Shown here one piece after another: positions 6,971-13,114 of a stretch of 13,115 nt of DNA (its first letter is position 1; each line of letters starts with the position of its first letter). The DNA is taken from positions 1 through 13,115 of the forward strand of contig JAFGKO010000173.1 in assembly GCA_016928525.1 (NCBI GenBank), in the 5' to 3' direction. Both the position numbers and the translations under genes were made by a program. Source of the stretch: Anaerolineales bacterium. GTDB lineage: Bacteria > Chloroflexota > Anaerolineae > Anaerolineales > Villigracilaceae. The notes under the pieces are model-generated. The model worked only from the letters and a program-made list of their open reading frames with translations. It ran no database searches and was not told where the DNA came from.

Positions 6971-8014
6971 ATGAAATATACACTCCTGTTAATGGTACTT
7001 GTGGCTTTTTTTCTGCCGGCCTGCGGGGGAAGTACACCTGTAGCCCTCACAGCTGATCTTTCCAGAACCCCCATACAGACATCTGCGCCAACTCCTGCGG
7101 CCACGGCGACCGCCACACCCCTGCCGACACCGACACCTACGCCCGAACTATATTGGGAGTACAGCATCGAATATTTACGCTCACGAGCGTATGGCGGCGG
7201 GAAGATCGAAATCACCGAAACACCCGGGCAAAATAGCGCCTTCACACGCCATTATTTCCGCTATGACAGCGACGGGTTGAGCATTTACGGTTTCGCTAAC
7301 CTGCCGCACGGGGATGGACCGTTCCCGGTCATCATCGCGTTGCATGGCTACATCGAACCGGAGATTTACCAGACGCTGGATTACACTACCCACTATGCGG
7401 ACGCACTGGCTAGCGCCGGGTACCTGGTGCTGCATCCCAACCTGCGCGGTTACCCGCCTTCGGACAGTGGAGACAATCTCTTCCGCGTAGGCATGGCGAT
7501 TGACGTGTTGAATCTAATTGCGTTGGTTAAAGAAAATAGTGGAGCGCCCGGTCTGCTACAAACTGCCGACCCATCGCGTATTGGTCTGTGGGGTCATAGC
7601 ATGGGCGGTGGCGTCAGCACGCGCGCATTGGCTGTCAGTCCGGATGTAAAAGCAGCGGTGCTGTACGCCGCGATGACAGGCGATGAACAGAAGAATTATG
7701 AAGCCATCTATCGCTGGTTGAATGGCTCGATGGGGTTGGAAGAACTGGCTGTTCCATCTGAAGCATTGAAGCGCATTTCACCGATGTATTTTTTCGAGGA
7801 CATTACTGCGCCGGTTAGCATCCATCACGGGCTGGAAGATAAGCTGGTACCGGTACAATGGTCGATGCAAACCTGCGAGGGACTCAAGGCGCTGGGGAAA
7901 GCAGTGGAGTGTCATTATTATGAAAACATGCCACACACCTTCTATGGGTCAGTAGATAAAAAGTTTATTCAATACACGATCCGGTTTTTTGACCGTTATT
8001 TAGGGCCTCCATAA
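6971..8014 (+). CDS. Secreted lipoprotein, alpha/beta-hydrolase fold (dienelactone hydrolase/S9-like)
   Basis: The protein has 347 aa. A short lipoprotein signal peptide ends in LPAC with C18 as the lipidation site. A Thr/Pro/Ala-rich linker (about 38-58) follows, typical of exported proteins held off the membrane. The hydrolase domain (about 60-345) has the oxyanion segment ALHGY, nucleophile S210 in GHSMGG, D290 in GLEDKLVP and H322 in MPHTF. The order and spacing fit a complete Ser-Asp-His triad. Relatives include dienelactone hydrolases and prolyl-oligopeptidase-type S9 peptidases; the substrate (ester or peptide) cannot be told. It probably acts on the outer face of the cytoplasmic membrane. 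The gene is divergent from mutL, seems to be transcribed alone, and is followed by hairpins. Confidence 0.88.
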   Translation: MKYTLLLMVLVAFFLPACGGSTPVALTADLSRTPIQTSAPTPAATATATPLPTPTPTPELYWEYSIEYLRSRAYGGGKIEITETPGQNSAFTRHYFRYDSDGLSIYGFANLPHGDGPFPVIIALHGYIEPEIYQTLDYTTHYADALASAGYLVLHPNLRGYPPSDSGDNLFRVGMAIDVLNLIALVKENSGAPGLLQTADPSRIGLWGHSMGGGVSTRALAVSPDVKAAVLYAAMTGDEQKNYEAIYRWLNGSMGLEELAVPSEALKRISPMYFFEDITAPVSIHHGLEDKLVPVQWSMQTCEGLKALGKAVECHYYENMPHTFYGSVDKKFIQYTIRFFDRYLGPP

Positions 8015-8041
8015 TTATTCATGTAATGGCTCAAGGTGGCA

Positions 8042-8057
8042 TACCCCATTCGGGGTA
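8042..8057 (+). terminator. Hairpin after the lipoprotein gene, weak terminator
   Basis: TACCCC (8042-8047) and GGGGTA (8052-8057) form a 6-bp stem with an ATTC loop. Only a short T run (CTTT) follows, so it may be a weak terminator or an RNA-stabilising hairpin. Confidence 0.4.
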
Positions 8058-8061
8058 CTTT

Positions 8062-8083
8062 CCTCGCCGCCGAGGACGGCGGC
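8062..8083. other. Pair of overlapping, mutually exclusive GC-rich hairpins
   Basis: CCTCG (8062-8066) can pair with CGAGG (8071-8075), or GCCGCC (8066-8071) with GGCGGC (8078-8083). The two stems share bases and cannot form together. They occupy the -35 area upstream of the next gene's TATAAT. This could be a dispersed intergenic repeat unit, which one window cannot show. Confidence 0.4.
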
Positions 8084-8102
8084 TAGAGCATATACAGAAG
8101 GG

Positions 8103-8108
8103 TATAAT
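8103..8108 (+). promoter_or_regulatory. -10 element of the HAD gene, apparently leaderless
   Basis: TATAAT lies exactly 6 nt (CACCTC) before the GTG start at 8115. The spacer matches the anti-Shine-Dalgarno sequence rather than a ribosome site, so no classical initiation signal exists. No -35 is seen (CGGCTA at the 17-bp position). Confidence 0.6.
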
Positions 8109-8114
8109 CACCTC

Positions 8115-8756
8115 GTGAAATTTACGACCATCTTTTTCGACCTAGACGATACCCTTTATCCTGCATCCACAGGTCTGTGGCATGCAATCAAAGAGCGCAT
8201 GAACATTTACATGCGCGATCGCATGGGCTTCGACCCGGCTGAAATCCCGAAACTGCGTGAAAAGTATTATCTCCAATATGGCACTACGCTGCGCGGGCTG
8301 CAAGCCAACCACGAAATCGACGTGGAAGACTATCTGGCTTTTGTGCACGACCTGCCTTTGGGAGACTACATCCGGCCCAATCCGGCTCTGTGCGAGGTCA
8401 TCGCTGCGCTTAGGACCCGCAACCTGATCTTCACCAACGCGGATGCAGCCCACGCTCGGCGGGTGCTGAAAGCGCTCGAACTGGATGACTGCTTCGAGAA
8501 CATAGTCGACGTGAACGCTGTTTCACCGTACTGTAAGCCCATGCCCGAATCCTTCCAGATTGCCATGCGCATGGCAGGTGAAAGTGACCCGGGTCGCTGC
8601 GTGATGATCGACGACCTGCCTCGCACGACACAGTCCGCGCGGGATGCCGGTTGGTATGCTGTTCTGTTCGGGCAGGAAGCGCCACATCCCCATGCTGACG
8701 CCACCCTGACCGATTGGCATAATTTACCATCCATACTCAATGGGAGAGTTTCATGA
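8115..8756 (+). CDS. HAD-superfamily phosphatase, pyrimidine 5'-nucleotidase type
   Basis: The protein has 213 aa with a GTG start at 8115. HAD motif I is FFDLDDTLYP (nucleophile D9, acid D11). A helical C1-type cap (about 18-90) follows, then motif II FTNAD, the motif III lysine in PYCKPMPESF, and motif IV MIDDLPRT. The DLDDTLYP start and PYCKP box resemble the HAD-IA group that includes the Sdt1/PYN pyrimidine 5'-nucleotidases, which dephosphorylate UMP or CMP. Phosphoglycolate phosphatase-like activity cannot be excluded. The start fits the beginning of the beta strand carrying motif I, with no room for a longer N-terminus. The stop overlaps the next ATG by 4 nt (ATGA). Confidence 0.88.
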   Translation: MKFTTIFFDLDDTLYPASTGLWHAIKERMNIYMRDRMGFDPAEIPKLREKYYLQYGTTLRGLQANHEIDVEDYLAFVHDLPLGDYIRPNPALCEVIAALRTRNLIFTNADAAHARRVLKALELDDCFENIVDVNAVSPYCKPMPESFQIAMRMAGESDPGRCVMIDDLPRTTQSARDAGWYAVLFGQEAPHPHADATLTDWHNLPSILNGRVS

Positions 8757-8980
8757 ATACAGACAATGTTACTCTCGTTGTATTACTTGTTATCGGCATT
8801 GTGGTGCTGTCCAACTTGGCGATGTTCGTCCTGGTACGCGGTTGGCGTGGTATGAACTCCGACTGGTTCAAAAATATACGCGGTTCACTTAACCAGCCCT
8901 TCAAAGAAGATGACGCGTTGGGTGAACTTCGGCAACGGGTGGATAAGCTGTCCGTTAAGGAAAAGAAAGACAATGAATAG
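8753..8980 (+). CDS. Small single-pass membrane protein of unknown function
   Basis: The protein has 75 aa. One hydrophobic helix (about 8-30) is followed by a basic segment and a charged, probably helical C-terminal tail (about 45-75, DALGELRQRVDKLSVKEKK) that could form a coiled coil. A good ribosome site, GGGAGAG (8742-8748), lies before the ATG, which overlaps the HAD stop. By the positive-inside rule the Arg/Lys-rich tail is probably cytoplasmic. I recognise no family. The layout (one anchor plus a coiled coil) suggests an adaptor or membrane tether. Being in the HAD operon does not show a shared pathway. Confidence 0.75.
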   Translation: MNTDNVTLVVLLVIGIVVLSNLAMFVLVRGWRGMNSDWFKNIRGSLNQPFKEDDALGELRQRVDKLSVKEKKDNE

Positions 8981-8997
8981 GCTCTAATAAAACGCTA

Positions 8998-9051
8998 ACA
9001 AGGTTCATATAATTCGAGAATGGTGATTTCATCATTTTTTAATAACCTTGT
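8998..9051. repeat. Inverted repeat bracketing a promoter-like region
   Basis: ACAAGGTT (8998-9005) and AACCTTGT (9044-9051) are perfect 8-bp inverted copies. Between them lie a TATAAT (9008-9013) and a weak hairpin GAT-TTC-ATC followed by six T (9035-9040). The inner hairpin could be the terminator of the HAD operon. The outer copies could be a dimeric operator for the genes that follow. Confidence 0.35.
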
Positions 9052-9091
9052 GATAATCTTTTATACTTATAGGAGTTACGCTGTTGAATAA
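9008..9091 (+). other. TATAAT plus possible leaderless 23-codon ORF
   Basis: TATAAT (9008-9013) lies 6 nt (TCGAGA) before ATG 9020, the same geometry as at three recognised genes in this window. The frame runs 23 codons to TAA (9089-9091) and encodes a mainly hydrophobic peptide rich in Ile, Phe and Tyr. It may simply be the start site of the transcript leading to the S41 protease, with the ORF arising by chance. Confidence 0.3.
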
Positions 9092-9173
9092 GAAAAGCCC
9101 GAAAACAAGGCGGTACCTTTTCGCGAACTGCGTAAGTTCTAACGGATTTACTGGTTACCCAGGAGGTACCTGA
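9084..9173 (+). CDS. Possible 29-codon leader ORF before the S41 protease
   Basis: A TTG start at 9084 has AGGAG (9071-9075) 8 nt upstream. Its 29 codons end in TGA (9171-9173), whose last base is the first base of the protease ATG (9173). The peptide starts with a basic stretch (NKKSPKTRRY) and ends in a Gly-rich tail; I recognise no family. The exact stop/start overlap and the ribosome-site hairpin lying inside the ORF suggest translational coupling. Such overlaps also arise by chance, so support is modest. Confidence 0.35.
   Translation: MNKKSPKTRRYLFANCVSSNGFTGYPGGT
9112..9170 (+). promoter_or_regulatory. Helix hiding the ribosome site of the S41 protease gene
   Basis: GGTACCTTTT (9112-9121) pairs over 10 bp (two G-U) with AGGAGGTACC (9161-9170), which contains the strong AGGAGG ribosome site of the gene starting at 9173. 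The 39-nt loop holds a second stem, GAACT (9125-9129) with AGTTC (9135-9139). When folded, ribosome access should be reduced. Ribosomes crossing the leader ORF, or another factor, could open it. No known riboswitch or thermometer class is recognised. Confidence 0.45.
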
Positions 9174-10447
9174 TGGATAATAAAATTCTACGCGGAGCAT
9201 TGATTGGTTCTCTGACCATTATCATTCTGCTGGGTTCGTTCTCCGGTGGCTTTCTAGTGGGACATTTTTTGCCATCCCAACAACAAAGCCGACCTTTCCT
9301 GGTCGGTACAATTGAACCGCCTGTGCCCACCGTTTCGCCTGAACAACAATCCACTACTCCGGATGAATTAGAGACGCTCTTCACTCCCTTCTGGGAAGCC
9401 TGGAATATCGTTCATGAAGATTATGTTGAACAGCCGGTAGATGATGTAGCCCTCATGCAGGGCGCCATCCGCGGCATGATAGATTCGCTGGGCGATGAAC
9501 ACAGCTCTTACATGGATCCAAAGACGTTCAAAGATGCCAATGACGGATTAGCAGGTGAATACGAGGGCATTGGAGCCTGGGTGGATCCCACTGCTGACTT
9601 CCTGACTATCATCAGCCCCATCCCCGGATCGCCTGCTGAGAAAGTCGGCCTGCGACCCGGAGACAAGATCATCGCGATCGATGGTGAGGATATGACCGGC
9701 ATCGACACCGAACTGGTGCGCCAGCGTGTGCTTGGCCCGGCCGGATCAACGGTCGTTTTAACGGTGGCCCGCGAGGGCGAGACCGAACCGTTGGACTTTA
9801 CCATCACACGTGAGAAGATCGTCGTCAAGAGCGCATCCGGTGAGATGCTCGAGAACGATATCGGTTACGTCCAGATCACCACATTCGGCGATAAAACCAC
9901 ACCCGAACTGCACGCCACACTGGAAGAGTTGATGGCGCAGAATCCCAAAGGGTTGGTCATCGACTTGCGCAACAATGGCGGCGGTTACCTGCAAACTTCG
10001 GTGGAGGTAGCCTCCGAGTTTATCGACGAAGGTGTCATCCTGTATGAACAATACGGTGACGGCGAACGTACCACCTATCAGGCGCTAAAAAACGGCCAGG
10101 CCACGGAGATCCCGCTGGTGGTACTGATCAACGATGGTACGGCTTCGGCTTCAGAGATCGTGGCAGGCGCCATCCAGGATTATGGACGCGGCAAACTTGT
10201 CGGCGTAACCTCGTTCGGCAAAGGCTCGGTCCAGAACTGGGTGCCGCTTTCCAATGACCAGGGCGCGGTGCGCGTCACGATTGCCAAGTGGCTGACCCCC
10301 AACGAACGCACCATTGCCGGAGAAGGGCTGCATCCCGATGTGGAAGTTGAGATTACCAATGAAGACATCCAGGCTGATCTCGATCCACAACTGGACAAAG
10401 CTATCGAAGTGCTGCTCCAGGAGATCAACGGCAGCGCTTCACAATAG
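9173..10447 (+). CDS. S41-family carboxy-terminal processing protease (CtpA-like), membrane-anchored
   Basis: The protein has 424 aa with a strong AGGAGGT ribosome site before ATG 9173. An N-terminal hydrophobic segment (about 8-30) acts as a signal anchor, followed by a Ser/Thr/Pro-rich stretch. Then come the N-terminal S41 segment (about 65-125), a PDZ domain (about 128-215, with a GLRPGDKIIAIDG loop) and the catalytic core. S325 in TASASE and K350 in SFGKGSVQ form the Ser/Lys dyad; their 25-residue spacing equals that of S430/K455 in E. coli Tsp. These proteases cut the C-terminal tails of exported proteins, with the PDZ domain gating access. The active site should lie outside the cytoplasm. 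It is followed after 24 nt by a membrane zinc peptidase, so the pair may serve envelope protein turnover. Confidence 0.95.
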   Translation: MDNKILRGALIGSLTIIILLGSFSGGFLVGHFLPSQQQSRPFLVGTIEPPVPTVSPEQQSTTPDELETLFTPFWEAWNIVHEDYVEQPVDDVALMQGAIRGMIDSLGDEHSSYMDPKTFKDANDGLAGEYEGIGAWVDPTADFLTIISPIPGSPAEKVGLRPGDKIIAIDGEDMTGIDTELVRQRVLGPAGSTVVLTVAREGETEPLDFTITREKIVVKSASGEMLENDIGYVQITTFGDKTTPELHATLEELMAQNPKGLVIDLRNNGGGYLQTSVEVASEFIDEGVILYEQYGDGERTTYQALKNGQATEIPLVVLINDGTASASEIVAGAIQDYGRGKLVGVTSFGKGSVQNWVPLSNDQGAVRVTIAKWLTPNERTIAGEGLHPDVEVEITNEDIQADLDPQLDKAIEVLLQEINGSASQ

Positions 10448-10471
10448 GACCTTTTGATTGCGAGGTGAACA

Positions 10472-11188
10472 ATGTTTTTCTACAACCCGACATATTTACT
10501 CTTTATGGCCCCGGCCTTCATCCTTATGATGTTGACGTCCTGGTACGTCAAGTCAGCCTACAACAAGTGGAGCCGTGTACCATCCAGTAGCCGTTTGACA
10601 GGTGCGCAAGTTGCTCAACGTCTGATCAATTCCTCCGCCTATGTCGTATCGGGGAGTGGCCGAGGCTTGTTCGACGTTCAAATCCAAGGAATTGGCGGCA
10701 ATCTTACCGATCACTACGATCCGCGCACCAAAACCCTGCGACTTTCGCAGGGCGTGGCGAACAGCGCTTCGGTGGCGGCCGTGGCTGTGGCTGCACACGA
10801 ACTCGGTCACGCCATGCAGGACGCCGAAGATTACCTGCCCTTGCGCTTCCGCGCTGCGCTGGTTCCAATGGTCAACATCGGTTCGTGGCTGGGCTGGATC
10901 CTGATCGTAGTTGGCCTGTTCCTGAACATGGTTAACCTGGCCTGGCTGGGCGTGCTGGTATTCTCAGGCGGCGCAGTCTTTGCGCTGGCAACCCTGCCCG
11001 TGGAACTGAACGCTTCTGCCCGCGCCAAGCAATTGCTGGCCGAGACAGGCATCATCCAGAGTGAGCAGGAACGGCGCGGCGTGAACAACGTGCTCAACGC
11101 CGCCGCGCTGACTTACGTGGCTTCGCTTGTTACGGCCATCTTGCAACTGCTGTACTTCGTTAGCCTGATCGGTGGGCGGCGCGATTAA
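10472..11188 (+). CDS. Membrane zinc metallopeptidase, YugP-like (Zn_peptidase_2 family)
   Basis: The protein has 238 aa with GAGGTG just before ATG 10472. A hydrophobic N-terminal helix (about 8-25) is followed by a soluble stretch with the conserved LTGAQVAQRL and YDPRTKTLRLS segments. The zinc motif is HELGHAMQ, with H109, E110 and H113. Three more hydrophobic helices follow (about 128-150, 152-176 and 212-233). This pattern and length match the YugP family of bacterial membrane proteins, predicted to be zinc peptidases; the substrates are not established to my knowledge. Co-transcription with the S41 protease is likely, as the gap is 24 nt and no terminator lies between. A very clear terminator closes the pair. 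Confidence 0.92.
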   Translation: MFFYNPTYLLFMAPAFILMMLTSWYVKSAYNKWSRVPSSSRLTGAQVAQRLINSSAYVVSGSGRGLFDVQIQGIGGNLTDHYDPRTKTLRLSQGVANSASVAAVAVAAHELGHAMQDAEDYLPLRFRAALVPMVNIGSWLGWILIVVGLFLNMVNLAWLGVLVFSGGAVFALATLPVELNASARAKQLLAETGIIQSEQERRGVNNVLNAAALTYVASLVTAILQLLYFVSLIGGRRD

Positions 11189-11209
11189 AGCCGATCCTGT
11201 TGAATGTTC

Positions 11210-11244
11210 ACTCCCTGAAATCAGTAAGATTTCAGGGAGTTTTT
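11210..11244 (+). terminator. Strong rho-independent terminator
   Basis: ACTCCCTGAAAT (11210-11221) pairs perfectly over 12 bp with ATTTCAGGGAGT (11229-11240) around a 7-nt loop, followed by TTTT. It ends the protease operon only 7 nt before the TATAAT of the next gene. Confidence 0.9.
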
Positions 11245-11250
11245 CATGTG

Positions 11251-11256
11251 TATAAT
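11251..11256 (+). promoter_or_regulatory. -10 element of the UPF0104 gene, apparently leaderless
   Basis: TATAAT lies exactly 6 nt (CACCCT) before ATG 11263. The block GTATAATCACC is shared with the HAD gene promoter. There is no Shine-Dalgarno. The -35 position would fall inside the 3' arm of the upstream terminator (GATTTC, 11228-11233). Confidence 0.6.
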
Positions 11257-11262
11257 CACCCT

Positions 11263-12276
11263 ATGCGTAAGTTCCTGATCGTGCTGGTTTTATTCCTGGG
11301 CGTTGCCTTTGTCATCTTCAGCTCCAGCGAACTGGAACAAACCGTTGAAACCCTGCGACATGGCAATCTGTGGTATCTGCTGTTAGCCTTGTTGATCCAG
11401 GTTGGCTGGTTTTTCCTGGTGGGCATCACCTATCGTTCCTTATACCGCCTCCTGGAGATGAACGATTCAATCCTAAATCTGACCAAAGTGGCAGCCGCAG
11501 CGAACTTCGTCAATGTGGTCATGCCGACCGCAGGGGTAGGTGGGATTGCCATCTTCGTCGATGCCGCCAAAAAAGACGGGCACCCGACCGGTAAGGTCAC
11601 CCTGGCCGCAGCCCTGTTCTTACTTTTCGACCAGGCGGCTTTCCTGGCCGTGCTGGCACTGGGCATGCTGGCTCTTTTCCGACGCAATGACCTGGATGCC
11701 AGCGAGGTCACGGCTGCATTGTTCTTGCTGGCGATTGCCTCTTTGCTGGCTGTAACGCTCTATCTTGGTTCCCGGTCTGTGGAGGCCATGGGAAGCTTCC
11801 TGGCGCGGCTCGCGCGGTTGGTCAATGCCATCGCACGCCCCTTTATCCGCAGAGATTATCTGCGCGAAGAGCGCGCCTACGAATTTGCCCACGAAATGGC
11901 CGATGGACTGGCATCTCTGCCTCACCGACCACGTGGCTTGCTCAAGCCGCTTCTCCTGGCTTTCTTGAACAAGGGATTGCTGATCTGCATCCTGTTGTGC
12001 GCCTTTCTCTCATTCCAAGTCCCATATTCTCCGGGAACTATCATCGGCGGGTTTGCAATTGGGTATTTGTTCATGATTGTTTCACCAACCCCATCAGGTA
12101 TCGGGATCGTGGAAGGGGTGCTGCCCCTGACGTTGAAGTCCCTGCGCGTGGTCTGGAGCCAGGCGGTGGTGATTACCATTGCCTATCGTGCCATGACCTT
12201 CTGGATGCCACTGGGGTTCGGTGCATGGGCTTTCCGCAGTTTACACCTCTACAAGAATAAGAAGGAGCCTGCATGA
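11263..12276 (+). CDS. Multi-pass membrane protein, UPF0104 / lysylphosphatidylglycerol-synthase TM family
   Basis: The protein has 337 aa from ATG 11263. An upstream in-frame start at 11200 would place codons across the terminator and is rejected. About eight hydrophobic helices are visible, including 4-20, 36-58, 118-140, 150-168 and several after 220. The conserved elements NFVNVVMPTAGVGG and SPTPSGIGIVEG are hallmarks of the family named for the membrane half of MprF. Family members without a synthetase domain, like this one, are thought to move lipids or glycolipids across the membrane, but many are uncharacterised. The polar stretch around 190-215 is probably a cytoplasmic loop. The stop overlaps the next ATG by 4 nt. 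Confidence 0.87.
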   Translation: MRKFLIVLVLFLGVAFVIFSSSELEQTVETLRHGNLWYLLLALLIQVGWFFLVGITYRSLYRLLEMNDSILNLTKVAAAANFVNVVMPTAGVGGIAIFVDAAKKDGHPTGKVTLAAALFLLFDQAAFLAVLALGMLALFRRNDLDASEVTAALFLLAIASLLAVTLYLGSRSVEAMGSFLARLARLVNAIARPFIRRDYLREERAYEFAHEMADGLASLPHRPRGLLKPLLLAFLNKGLLICILLCAFLSFQVPYSPGTIIGGFAIGYLFMIVSPTPSGIGIVEGVLPLTLKSLRVVWSQAVVITIAYRAMTFWMPLGFGAWAFRSLHLYKNKKEPA

Positions 12277-12626
12277 AAACCCAAGATATCCTCCCCGTTG
12301 TCATCTCTATTTTGGTAATTATCTTGATCGCAGTGATCGAGAAGCATAGCAAGACCATCGCTGCGATCACTGCTGTCATGCCGCTGACCGCCCATCTGAC
12401 ATTGTGGATCGTTTACTCTTCTTCGGGCGGAGAGCAGGCGGCCATGAGCGAGTTCTCGTTTGGACTGATTATGGGCTTGATCCCCACACTCGGATTTACC
12501 ATCGCAGCCTGGCTGGCGGCGCGCGCCGGAATGAAACTCGTCCCCATCATCCTGACCGGGTACAGTGTATGGGCAATCACCCTTGGGACTGTGTATCTTC
12601 TCAAGAATCTACTTGTAGCAAAATGA
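12273..12626 (+). CDS. Small four-helix membrane protein, GlpM/DUF3147-like
   Basis: The protein has 117 aa with AAGAAGGAG shortly before ATG 12273, inside the end of the preceding gene. Four hydrophobic helices are visible (about 6-23, 28-49, 64-86 and 91-112), with short polar loops. Size, helix spacing and the IPxxxxxxAxWxA-type third helix resemble the GlpM family of small inner-membrane proteins, whose role is poorly known. I match it by overall shape, so the family call is tentative. Tight coupling to the UPF0104-type gene suggests shared expression and possibly a shared complex. Confidence 0.8.
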   Translation: MKTQDILPVVISILVIILIAVIEKHSKTIAAITAVMPLTAHLTLWIVYSSSGGEQAAMSEFSFGLIMGLIPTLGFTIAAWLAARAGMKLVPIILTGYSVWAITLGTVYLLKNLLVAK

Positions 12627-12627
12627 T

Positions 12628-13002
12628 ATGGCCGAAAGACCTAAACGCTACCGAGTGATTCAAGACTACCAATCCCCCTATCCTGCCCCAATCATTTTCC
12701 ACAAAGGGGAAGAGGTGGAAGTTGGCAATGAGTTTACCGATGACCCCGATTGGAAGGATTGGGTCTGGTGTGAAGGGGAGCATAATAACAGGGCCTGGGT
12801 ACCGAAGCAGTACCTTGAAACCCACGCCCATAAGGGTATATTCATCACTGACTATAACGCTATGGAGTTGAATGTAGTAGTCGGTGAAACGGTTAATATC
12901 CATGAAATCGTAAACGGTTTTGGGATGGCAGAAAAACAAAACGGGGAACATGGCTGGGTACCAATGAAGAATCTGAGCCAGATAAAGAGTAGCCAGTCCT
13001 GA
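12628..13002 (+). CDS. Cytoplasmic protein with two tandem SH3-like domains
   Basis: The protein has 124 aa, with ATG 1 nt after the stop of the preceding gene and no clear ribosome site, so coupled translation is likely. Two repeats are visible. The first (about 8-64) runs from YRVIQDYQS through KGEEVEV to WVPKQYLE; the second (about 68-118) runs from GIFITDYNA through VGETVNI to GWVPMKNL. Both carry the ALYDY-like entry, the Gly-Glu turn and the WVP segment typical of SH3 folds. There is no signal peptide or membrane helix, so unlike many bacterial SH3b proteins it should not act in the cell wall. A binding partner could be a proline-rich or membrane-protein tail; the two membrane proteins encoded just before it are obvious candidates, by inference only. 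Confidence 0.85.
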   Translation: MAERPKRYRVIQDYQSPYPAPIIFHKGEEVEVGNEFTDDPDWKDWVWCEGEHNNRAWVPKQYLETHAHKGIFITDYNAMELNVVVGETVNIHEIVNGFGMAEKQNGEHGWVPMKNLSQIKSSQS

Positions 13003-13024
13003 GAAAGGGAACGAGGAGAATCTT

Positions 13025-13114
13025 ATGGCAGCAATTCTCAATATGGGAATTCTGTTCAAGAAAGGGGTGGGCAAAATGGCATGGAAATGCTATCCTATGC
13101 AGCAAGATGTATGA
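13025..13114 (+). CDS. Small 29-codon ORF, or misread start of a gene leaving the window
   Basis: ATG 13025 is preceded by an excellent ribosome site (GAGGAG) and reads 29 codons to TGA (13112-13114), giving a basic peptide with several Met and one Cys. A different frame opens at ATG 13081 and stays open to the window end, so the true gene may begin there. No family is recognised. The strong ribosome site argues that something is translated here. Confidence 0.35.
   Translation: MAAILNMGILFKKGVGKMAWKCYPMQQDV

Noticed and set aside
6933..7037. Longer N-terminus for MutL
   Set aside because: It would run through the divergent promoter region and into the lipoprotein gene; MPIRIL at 6932 is the conserved MutL start.
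9062..9067. TATACT as the main -10 of the S41 protease operon
   Set aside because: It lacks a good -35, and its expected start near 9074 would remove the AGGAG of the leader ORF; the TATAAT at 9008 fits at least as well. Undecided without TSS data.
11200..11262. Longer N-terminus for the UPF0104-type protein
   Set aside because: The codons would lie across a strong terminator hairpin and a TATAAT box; the hydrophobic N-terminus begins at ATG 11263.
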